A stretch of DNA of 64,000 nt from Bremia lactucae (taxonomy: Eukaryota; Oomycota; Peronosporomycetes; Peronosporales; Peronosporaceae): positions 259,539 to 323,538 of the forward strand of contig NW_027152196.1 in the NCBI RefSeq assembly GCF_004359215.1. The letters are read 5' to 3'. Below are positions 21,803 to 30,730 of this stretch, piece by piece. The notes below the pieces were generated by a model. The model saw only the letters and a list, made by a program, of their open reading frames with translations. It was not told the origin of the DNA and searched no databases. The stretch's first letter is position 1. Each line of letters begins with the position of its first letter. A program made the translations under genes and the position numbers.

Positions 21803-22323
21803 AACATTTTCTTTCGTTGCGATCATCACTCCTGTGACATTATGGCCAAAGGTTCTGGGGGTACCGGCAACTACTTGTTACGAGATAAAAGAATGGACCC
21901 TAAATTGGCCACTTGAAGGCGGGTGAAATGGGTACGTTTGACGCTGAGGGGGCAATGTTTGCCAGTACGATAAAGCGGGTACTGTCGCGGCTATCGATGG
22001 AAAAGAAACGAGCAATTTGCGGTGTACTAGTAATCGGAAGTTAAAAGGAAGTGACGAAACGTCCAATTACTACGCGTCGAGGTTGAATGAATCGTCTTAA
22101 GCCACTATGATCACGAGTGTTCAGATGGAGCCGTTGCCGTACCGAGGCAAAACTGAAAACGGCCCAACTGCACCAAAAAAGAGATGGTAAAAGTACACAA
22201 AAGTGCAAGTCGTGCGGCAAGAATAAAAACCAACGTTGGCAACACTTCAATCACGAGTTGCTTTATATTCAACGCAACACCGGGCGGCAAAAGGTTGCGC
22301 ATCATTGCAACAGCTGGTGAAGC
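21803..22323. other. Intergenic region between the two receptor pseudokinases
   Basis: I see no gene. I looked for an upstream exon encoding a signal peptide for the next gene and found none with convincing splice sites. A short direct repeat (GCGTATACTTACGAC, two copies) lies just inside the start of the next gene (22,344-22,380). Confidence 0.4.
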
Positions 22324-23772
22324 ATGCCACAAGGCCTCAAGCGTATACTTACGACCCCACACGAGCGTATACTTACGACAACACTTAACGTGTCCGCATC
22401 ATCGTTTAATACAACAACACCGAATCCGTCCGTACACTTTTCACCTCCCTCGTCCACTTTCAACGAGTCGACTCGATTGGACGAGACCACTGGCCTTGCA
22501 ATTGGCAGTGGCCTCCTATTCGTCGTCATTCTTCTCGTTTTGCTTGTTGTATACTTTAAACGTCAACGTCATCGCAACAGTAATCCTGAACTGTCCGATA
22601 CCACCACGTCCACACAACATGTCCGTACACCTGCCACCTTCGACCTACCTACGCGCAACACGAATTCGTCTTGGATCTCGTTCGGCTCGCGAATCTCGTG
22701 CTTCCAACAAGACCACGATAGCGCGTTGGCTCCGTGGAAACATCCTTCGATTCAACACGCACGGGTATCAATTCGTGATCTTGCTCTCGATGAACTCATT
22801 GCAAGAGGACGAACGAGTGAAGTCTATCGTGGATACTTAGGCGAACAACTCGTTGCCATTAAAAAACCACTACCTCACTGGCTACGAAATCCTACGAATT
22901 TGACACTTTTATTTAAACGTCTTCAGGTCCTGGCGTCTCCATCTGTTGCCCATCCGCATTTAGTCTCATTCCTTGGCGTGTCGTGGCGATCTTTGGCGTA
23001 CGTGTGTCTTGTGTCGGAATTCATGGCTGGAGGGGACCTCTGGTCTTGTTTAAGTATACGTCGCCACACTTTAAATAAACATGATCCGTTTCAGGAACGA
23101 GGCTTTGGACGGACAAAACTTGCCATAATCTCCCACGTGGCAAGTGCGCTGAGCTTTTTGCATACACAAGGACTCGTGCATGGCGCCGTTCGGTCCCGCA
23201 ACGTTCTCTTGGACGAAGGCTATCATGCGAAACTCACGGGGTACCACGGAACTTGGACACACTCGATTAAGTATCCAATGAGTGCCGTTGCCAATCGGAA
23301 ATCCTGTACGATGGAATTGTCCGGACCATTTCTTGTGTCCGGACCAAATCAAGTGGCCGATAAACTTCACCACGAACAACTCCGCTTTGACGCGCTCTGG
23401 AGCGCTCCTGAAGTGCTGTGTGGCGAACGTCATAGTGCGAAATCCGATGTATACTCGCTTGGCGTGATGCTGTCGGAACTCGAGTCACTTATGGCGCCGT
23501 ATGGGTACAAGAAGCGATCGTACAAATCTTACGATTGTACCGAGTTACTTGAAAAAGTTGCCGCGGGCCATGTCCGCGTCCATTTTTTCAGTTCGACAAA
23601 AAGTTGCCACCAAGTAAGCAAATTTGCCACAAATTTGCCAGTTGGCACTCGCATTTCAAAGGCAATGGCGCGTCTTGGTGCAACTTGTGTTGCATTGGAC
23701 GCTTCCAAACGCCCGTCGGCGACCCACGTCTCGGCGGAGCTCCACAAATTGCTCCAGCAATTCGACCGCTAG
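22324..23772 (+). CDS. Receptor-like protein with degenerate (pseudo)kinase domain 2
   Basis: Single exon, 482 aa from the ATG at 22,324. It has a short Ser/Thr/Asn-rich N-terminal part (1-56), one membrane span (about 57-78, IGSGLLFVVILLVLLVVYF), a juxtamembrane linker and a kinase-like domain (about 150-480). The VAIK lysine (K180), APE (361-363) and SDVYSLG are kept. The HRD motif is HGA (286-288), the DFG is TGY (305-307), the glycine loop is degenerate (ARGRTSEV), and alphaC has no obvious Glu. This is a pseudokinase by sequence. There is no cleavable signal peptide at this start, so the span may act as a signal anchor, or an upstream exon is missing. The inserted activation segment (about 310-355) is unusually long. 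It is a tandem paralogue of the preceding gene. Confidence 0.82.
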   Translation: MPQGLKRILTTPHERILTTTLNVSASSFNTTTPNPSVHFSPPSSTFNESTRLDETTGLAIGSGLLFVVILLVLLVVYFKRQRHRNSNPELSDTTTSTQHVRTPATFDLPTRNTNSSWISFGSRISCFQQDHDSALAPWKHPSIQHARVSIRDLALDELIARGRTSEVYRGYLGEQLVAIKKPLPHWLRNPTNLTLLFKRLQVLASPSVAHPHLVSFLGVSWRSLAYVCLVSEFMAGGDLWSCLSIRRHTLNKHDPFQERGFGRTKLAIISHVASALSFLHTQGLVHGAVRSRNVLLDEGYHAKLTGYHGTWTHSIKYPMSAVANRKSCTMELSGPFLVSGPNQVADKLHHEQLRFDALWSAPEVLCGERHSAKSDVYSLGVMLSELESLMAPYGYKKRSYKSYDCTELLEKVAAGHVRVHFFSSTKSCHQVSKFATNLPVGTRISKAMARLGATCVALDASKRPSATHVSAELHKLLQQFDR

Positions 23773-24257
23773 CTTTTTTTACGCACGCAGCGTGGCGACA
23801 AATTGTCGTGACTTTTGCATCCTAATCGACACGTATGTCGCCACTTGACGTGGTTTTTTAATCCTGTATCGATGAAGAATGGCAAACTTGTTGTTGTGTC
23901 CAACATGTTGCATGGACTAAAGTTGCCAACGATGCGTTGCCAGTGTCTCAGAAAGGCAACTTGTTGCATCGTGGTACATTTGCCTTGGAACAGGCCACTA
24001 GAACCAAGTGCTGGAAGGCTTTACATGTCGCAGACCTAAACGACCTTCTGTGTCTAAAAGGCAACTGCAAATTTGGCATTCGTTTTGTAGCGAGTTTCCC
24101 AAATCCTAATGATTGTAAATAGGATACTTACCACCTTCAATGTAAATAAACCGTCGTAATAACATAAAGTGTCGAGATCAAGCACTTGTGACACTAAATA
24201 ATTGAATCCTACAATTGGTACAAAACCCACCACACTGCATAAACCTAGCTTACAACC
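23773..24257. other. Intergenic between convergent pseudokinase 2 and LPMO1
   Basis: I see no gene. The stretch holds the 3' ends of two converging genes. Short open frames are not ATG-started or have no recognisable content. A polyadenylation-like AATAAA occurs on the plus strand at 24,144-24,149. Confidence 0.35.
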
Positions 24258-25058
24258 TTACTCACGACGACGCATGCACTTGGCTGAAATAATCTCAACG
24301 CTCGGAGGCTCCGTCGTCTCCTTTAGAACGTCGTCTTCACCTTTCAACTTCCCGTCTATCTCTAACGCTATCTTTTCTATCGTTCTAGACGGCGTAATCG
24401 CCAGTGCTAACTTCGAACTACCACCTTTCGTTAATGTGCTTTGCCCTTTCACAACGGGTGGCAAGCCCCTGCCTTTGCCTTCCTGTAACCATGCACAATT
24501 CGTGTACACTTGCCACGGATCGCCATGCAAAGCAAGCCAGTAAATCGTCATTCGATTGGCGTGAACGCACTTAGCATGATCATACGGAATTTTGGCGGGA
24601 ACGCCCGGATATTCTGTTTGACAGTCATACGCAAAGACCACTTTGGCTTGATCGCACCAGATCTCACACGGGCCTGGGTGGGTAAAACCCGAGAATTCGA
24701 GCTCTGATGCGGGGAGTTTTGAGCGTTGAGACTCTTTGAATACCGTTCGACCGCACTCGGCGTCAACGCCAGCGTCAACAACCTCTTGATTCTCCACGAT
24801 CAACGCACCAAGCGAATTGTACCCCTTGAATCGGAACACGTTGATAAAGAACGTGAGGGTCGCATTGACCCCGTGGCCATACTTGTCATGGTTGTAGACG
24901 CCCCAGATTTCATTATCTAGTGTCGCACTGAAGCCATTCATCACGTACCCGTCTGTAAAGACCACGGCAGGTTTGACAAAATTCCCATGGCCTCGCACGC
25001 TCGAGATTCCCGCGAAAATCGCGACTTTAACGGCAATACAAACAATTATTGCAATCAT
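24258..25058 (-). CDS. LPMO1: secreted AA17-type lytic polysaccharide monooxygenase (pectin-active family)
   Basis: 266 aa from the ATG at 25,058; the frame extends upstream, but only this Met precedes a signal peptide (MIAIIVCIAVKVAIFAGISS). Cleavage after VRG would expose His24 as residue 1 of the mature enzyme, as required for the copper histidine brace. Conserved blocks with LPMO2 are HPGPCEIWCD, DHAKC.HANRMTIYWLALHG, GDPWQVYTNCAWL and RGLPPVVKGQ. The second brace His is probably in the HPGPCE block (inference). The C-terminus is a polar tail ending RRRE. AA17 enzymes are known from oomycetes and oxidatively cleave pectin homogalacturonan during plant infection. The family assignment is by remembered motif pattern, not search. 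It is separated from its PME/LPMO relatives by 14 kb of transposons. Confidence 0.85.
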   Translation of the reverse strand: MIAIIVCIAVKVAIFAGISSVRGHGNFVKPAVVFTDGYVMNGFSATLDNEIWGVYNHDKYGHGVNATLTFFINVFRFKGYNSLGALIVENQEVVDAGVDAECGRTVFKESQRSKLPASELEFSGFTHPGPCEIWCDQAKVVFAYDCQTEYPGVPAKIPYDHAKCVHANRMTIYWLALHGDPWQVYTNCAWLQEGKGRGLPPVVKGQSTLTKGGSSKLALAITPSRTIEKIALEIDGKLKGEDDVLKETTEPPSVEIISAKCMRRRE

Positions 25059-25080
25059 TTCGTTTATCAATTTTCTGGCG

Positions 25081-25104
25081 TTAGGCACTTTTTCGAATGA
25101 GTGT
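25081..25104 (-). promoter_or_regulatory. Conserved initiator-like element upstream of LPMO1
   Basis: The minus strand reads CACTCATTCGAAAAAGTGCC about 40 nt before the ATG. The same position upstream of LPMO2 has TCTCATTTAAAAACGCG. The CTCATTy core resembles the oomycete initiator (TCAYTYY). Its conservation between two paralogues with otherwise diverged UTRs supports function. Confidence 0.45.
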
Positions 25105-25320
25105 GTTTCTTTTTTTTTGGATTGCGTGCAACAATGCAAGGAACATTTAATTAGCTGGGCTCCGAGATCGGCGTCGCTTTTTGGTTGGAGCAGCGATAGA
25201 GTTGATGCGTATGTGCGACACGGATTCAAAGGAAGAAACGAGGAGAGGTAGTAGGGAAAAGAAGTGTATCTTTCTGAACGTCGTGTAATTGCAAGAAATA
25301 CATCGATTTTTAATCACGTC

Positions 25321-26245
25321 TGTAATGGGCACATTTCGGTTGGTAAACGAACCGTTTTGGTGGTATATTTACTTTATGGGTAAAATATCCTTTTGTTCTA
25401 TTTAACATTGTAAATCACTAAAATCCCATTTATTATGGATGAGATATGTGGTTGGGGACTGAGCTTTAATTTATTATTGAAATTGATAACCTTACCCTAA
25501 CTAAGTTGAAAAAAGATATCGGCCGCCCAATTTCTATCCGGCGGCTTTGGATCGTAATCCGCCTAGTGCCTAAGGCTTGCGCATTGATCTACGAGAGAAA
25601 GAAGTTATATTGTAACGGGGTGTCTCGTTATATAAATCTTATTTTTTACATGAGAAAAAATAGTTAATTTCTATCTGGGGAAATAAAAAAAGAAGCACAA
25701 ATTATTGTTTTTATTAATTTTAATGAATAGTTCCAATATTACTCAAGTTGATAATATTGACGTAATAAGACATCAGTCCTATTGATTGATTAATTTAAGC
25801 TTGGATCAACCCCGCCAATCGTCACAAGACTAGATTGTGCGGTGCGCAAGTAAGCACCATTCCTAGTTAGTTATTAATTTAACAAAGTCAGTAGTAGTAC
25901 TGATAACAGTACTTGTCAACCTACACTGTTTACAGTGCAGGTGCGGCGCCTCGACTACTTTACGTACACGACGTGCAAAGGAAAGTTTTAAGCTAGGAAG
26001 TCTTAGCTACCAAAGGTTAATTTTAAGGCTTTAAAATCGAGAAAAAGTAAAGCTGGATTAACATAGTAACCTCATACGTATCGGTCTTCATCTCCGAACT
26101 CCTGATTCCCTTGAACTAGGATTCATTAATCTCAGCAAGCTTGTATAACTCACTGACTTGTTAAATCTATTAGTTCTATAGAACTAAGTGACTCTCTGAG
26201 TCTAAAAGTCTTAAATTTATCTAAGGTGCGAGTAGCTCCGCTACA
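25321..26245 (+). repeat. LTR-A, 5' LTR of A2
   Basis: It starts TGTAATGGGCACATTTCGG and ends GCTCCGCTACA directly before the primer-binding site. The same U5 text is found at 30,001-30,429. It contains an inserted LTR-C (25,611 onward). Confidence 0.75.
25611..26085 (+). repeat. LTR-C nested in LTR-A, second half inverted
   Basis: It starts TGTAACGGGGTGTCTCG. The first half runs as in a plus-strand LTR-C. The second half (from about 25,860, TACTGATAACAGTAC, later TTTAAAATCGAG) has the strand sense seen in reverse-oriented LTR-C copies at 42,440-42,834 and 63,318-63,515. The right boundary is approximate. Confidence 0.55.
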
Positions 26246-26389
26246 TCTGGTAGCACCCGTAGTCAACGCCTGGGTTTTTTTTAACTTCTCTTCGAGGATG
26301 GAGCACTTCCTGAACTTTCGGGAGCGCGGCGTGTTGCTTTCGGCAACCTTCAAACCTTGTTTGGGCCGTATCATATCGATCACATTAAA

Positions 26390-26650
26390 TACAACGGGGT
26401 GTCCCGTTTTAATAATATTATTTCCTATAAGAGGATTAATAAATGTTATTCTCGATAGAAAAAATAAGTAAAGAAGTACAACAGTACGATCTTTAAAAAT
26501 TTTGACTTAATAGTTCCAATATTACCAAATGTGGTGATATTGACGCAATAAAAAAATCATGCAATTGATAGGTTGATTTAAGTTAAAATTAAACCCGCTA
26601 TTCGTCATCAGATACGATTGTGCGGTGTCTCTAAGCTCGTTAGTCGCCAG
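26390..26650 (+). repeat. Truncated LTR-C fragment
   Basis: It starts ACAACGGGGTGTCCCG and continues with the ATAGTTCCAATATTACC block shared with the LTR-C at 25,611. It stops after GCGGTGTCTC where element A sequence resumes. Confidence 0.55.
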
Positions 26651-29600
26651 TGAGTGGTCTAAGAGGCGTATTGTCTTGACTCCAAGACAGCAGAGACGCA
26701 AAGCGCGTATAGTGTCACACAATGATACGAGCGAGCAGTTGCATAAAGCTCGTAAGTGGTGTGACCAGTAACATCGAAAGAATAGTTGACTTTGAGGTAA
26801 TTTCTTCCTTGCATGTTCTCAGAGCTAGGCGAAATGTCGGTTGATGAGTTCAATCGACCCTAAGGCTGAAAACTTACTTGATATGGTGGTCATTAGACCG
26901 ATTATTGAGTTAAACTCATCATCGCTTCTGGATGAAGCCGTCCTGGAGGACACAAAAGCTGCACTTAGTGCGTCGAAGGCATCATCGATTCGTAATGATC
27001 CCACGGATCCATTCTCTTCCTTGGATAATGGCCTTGCGATATCAGCGTAGTTCTCGCTATATTTGTGCAAATAATGGCGAGACCCAACCACTTACGTAAA
27101 TCCTTTTGGTTTGTAGAAAGGGCTAATCAACTATGGCTTTTACCTTGGCGGGATCCCGCTCAAATGCCTCGCTCTCCAATGATGCACCCTAAAAAAATAT
27201 ATCCCGTGTCAAAAAAATATTAAGATGCATTGGAATACTCTTGAGCACTGCTCACAAATGGTCCATGTGCTTTTCGACATCCAACTGACCCCGCTCTGCA
27301 CGTCTATGGACAAAAATGTCATTACAGTATATGTGTGCATTACCTCGATCAGGGTAAAACAGTTGCGTCGCTAGACAAATAACTGTAGCCGGGACGTTGA
27401 AGAGCCCTTGTCGCATAACCAAACACTCCCATAGCATACCGCTTAGGTGCTAACCCCCGTAAGCGGGAGATCTCTAGCATGCATGAGCAGTTGGTGAAAA
27501 CTATCGTGCACTTTACATTGTGCATCCCACCATATCTTCTCTAGGAACGGGGGTTGGTGGTGGTATAGTGGCAGCATTGAGTTTATTATAAGCATGTAGA
27601 ATGTGCTATTTACCATTTGGCTTTTTGACACAAAATGTTGGTGTCGAATAAGGACGTTCACTCTCGCGTACCATTCCAACCTCGTAATAAGCACGGAAAA
27701 AATCGTCAATGACGTCACACTGTTCCTTTGGTAAGGGCCACTGTCGTGTAACACAGTATTTGGTTCCAGAAACCAAGTCAATTTAACGACGGACATGGTA
27801 AAACCGATGGTGGATTGGCACACACCACACCTTGGAATTCCTTATCTTCCTCAAAAAGTATACAGATTGGTGTTGGGCAAGCACCGAGAATGATGCATTA
27901 AAAGCAGTTAAGGATAGTCCTATCCATGCCCCGATTCTGGCACTGCCAATTGCAATTCGGCCGTCTGTGACGCATCGGATTTACCATCGGTAGTGCTCTG
28001 TTACAAACAGATAATGATGGGCGAGAACGGGTATTGCGACTAAGTCGCCTCACCTCTCCCAGCGAATGGCTCGATGGCTTTCATTTTTCGCCGAATACAA
28101 TCTCGATGTGAAACATAAGCTTGGCAAGCAGAATGCTTTGGCCGATGCATTATCACGCAGGCTTGATTATGAGCTCTCTCATTTAACAAATATAACGTCA
28201 CCTATTACTTGATCAATTATTCGGCTTACGTCAAGGATGACCAGTGTGTAGCTTGCTACGAGCTCTTAAAAGCATTGAGTCGGACATAACATTGTCGGCA
28301 CGTTTGCGAGCGAGCTTACATCAATTTTCAGTCGACAACGGCGTGTTGCTTTATTGCACGGATGCTGTGGATAACCAGCGCATCGTTGTTCCTCATAATG
28401 AGGATTTTAAAGTATCGAATCCTCTATGAGGCACATGATACTGTTCTAAGTGTCATCTCGGTAGAGAAAATACCTACGGCTCCATAAGTCAGATTTATTG
28501 GTGACCCAAGCTTAACAAATAATTAAGAGCATAGTTCGCACATGCGAACCTTGCCAAGGGGTTACACCCTCGGCGCATGCTGCGCCACTAGCCAGCTCCC
28601 CGTACCCACAGGGTGTTGCGAGTCCATAAGTATGGATTTGTGTTTGGCCTAACGAAAGATTCGGCCGGTAACACCGGCATTATGGTCTTTGTTGACCGGT
28701 TGCGCAGCACGGTTCATTTAGCAGCTGCACCGGATACCATTATTTGTGAAGGCACAGCAACGCTGTCTTTTAATCGCGTGTTTCGACAACACGGTTTGCC
28801 TGTGGCAATTGGCTCTGATCGAGCCCCTCCGTTTCACGAGTAAAGTCTGGAAATCGATTCTCCGGGTGCTTAGCACCTGATTGGACATGTCTACTGCGGA
28901 CCACCCACTGACGGATGGTCAGACCGAACGTGTCAATCGCGTCATTAAATACGTTATTTGCTGAGACACTAAAGCGCTGGAGCACACTGCTCTCGGTGGT
29001 GGAGTTTGCATTAAATAACGCTATACATGCCTCTACCGGCTACACTTCGTTTTACGAGAAAAAACACGCACATGCGGTCCGTTAACGATGCCACTACATG
29101 GTTCAGGACATGGTGAAGGAGAATCAGCCAATAGGCTTGCTGATATCAGCCCTATTAGAGTTCGGAAACAAGCAAGCGAATTTTTCGCAAAGCAACTTAG
29201 TTTCTCAAGACACAACGGCCGATAGCCAACACAAACAGAAAGAACAAGTGGATGCCAAAGGTAGAAGTTGAATTGATTCTTATGCGGTCGGAAACGAATT
29301 TTACTATACACTAAAACCCTACCTAAACACTAGGTTTGTTTGCGCCAGCGCTTTGTTGGACCATTTACGGGCGTGGCCAAGAAGGGCCTGGCTTACGCGC
29401 CAGACCTTCCTCGCAAGCTGCGTACACACCCATAGTTCTACGTGGGCCTGCTTAAGCCATATAGGGACCCTTTTCATGTCAACTTAAAAGCGCTTGCGCC
29501 GAGACAGCAGCCGTGCCGCAGATTGCTGCGTCCTCACCAGGATGTCCAGCGCGCTCTTCGACACTAATTGATATTTACTGTGAGCTTTTGCTTTCGCAAG

Positions 29601-30000
29601 GTCTGCAGCTTGACAACGAGGTTGTTCAAATTTGAGGATTGCGTGCTTTGGCAATTCATCGAGCGGGTTTGTAATCATGTTCGACTCAGGGTCCGATGTT
29701 CTGCGCTACGCAGCTAAACCATCCACAGCACCGCGTTCCAAAAATGGATTTGGGGCCCGACGAGATTCGTCCCCACGTCGAGGTGTGTAGAAGCCGCGCT
29801 TCTATTCTCATCCCCCGGTGGAGTGTAAAATTCGTAATCTACCATCATCTCGTCGTTAAGGAAGGAGTGGAGAGTCTAGGGCTCACGCTTAGTTGTCATC
29901 ACAAAGAAATGCAGAATACAACCGAACGGTTAGCTGTGTATGTTCCAACCTCAAATATGAAATGAAGCGAATGTTGACACACGGTGTAACTTCATCAGGG

Positions 30001-30429
30001 TGTAATGAAGCCCATTCCGGTCAGTGAAATGTGTTAAGCATACCGATAGCATTTATTCTGAGCCAGTTGTTGTAGTACATTTTACTTTATGGGTAAATTA
30101 CCCTCATTTTTAAAAAAGTAAATTATTCATTGTGGGTAACATATGTGACAGTCGCCAGATATAAATCTGGCGGCCAAAATTTATTTTAATTTAGTTAACG
30201 TAAGGTAAGGTTTAGATCTAAGTAATTGAATAAGCTCAGTTTCTTTTTTGATCTAATAGCGTCTAGTGCCTTCTTAAGGCTTGAGCATTGATCTACGAGA
30301 GAATGAAACCTTTCTAAGGCATATACTCTCGAGCACTAGTTGCGACTTGACTCTACGAACCCCTGAATCCCTTGAACTAGGATTGATTAAGCTCTGCGAG
30401 CTGTATTACTCACTGATAGCTCCGCTACA
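30001..30429 (+). repeat. LTR-A, 3' LTR of A2
   Basis: It starts TGTAATGAAGCCCATTCCGG and shares the CGCCAGATATAAATCTGGCG palindrome and the CCTTGAACTAGGATT block with other LTR-A copies. It ends GCTCCGCTACA. Confidence 0.75.
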
Positions 30430-30730
30430 CAATTCGACATGGTTGCAGTCATGTCAGTCTTTTTTATTTCGTAAGGTTTCTTTGAACCTTGTTCGCGGTT
30501 AAGTTTGGCAAATGGGAAGATGGCTTCGCAAATTTGTGTTCATAAGTCAATGTAAGGCTGAAAATGTGAAAGATGGTTACTTTCAAAGTCAAACATCGGT
30601 AAGGCACATTTAAACGTCAGCTTTGGATTTCAAACAGCTTTGGGTATCGATATTTGCTCATATGCTGACAACGCTCCCTATTTAAGAACCCACCTCAGTT
30701 ATTCATAGCATTAAAACGTTGCGAGTCCGA

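Larger units (their letters stand above)
25321..30429 (+). mobile_element. Ty3/gypsy element A2 (two LTRs, internally deleted and rearranged)
   Basis: The 5' LTR-A is at 25,321-26,245 (enlarged by a nested LTR), followed by the primer-binding site TGGTAGCAC at 26,248-26,256 and a gag start. An LTR-C fragment interrupts at 26,390-26,650. Most of gag and the protease are missing. The pol linker is plus-strand (26,841-27,018), the RT is minus-strand (27,019-27,845, including DIFVH after a mutated YxDD), then RNase H and integrase are plus-strand again (27,847-29,500; RVFRQHGLPVAIGSD). The 3' LTR-A is 30,001-30,429. Frames are broken throughout. No matching target-site duplication was found. The 5' LTR begins right where homology between the LPMO1 and LPMO2 upstream regions stops. 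Confidence 0.8.

Noticed and set aside
24973..25251. Plus-strand frame across the LPMO1 start
   Set aside because: It is antisense to the signal peptide and 5' region of LPMO1.
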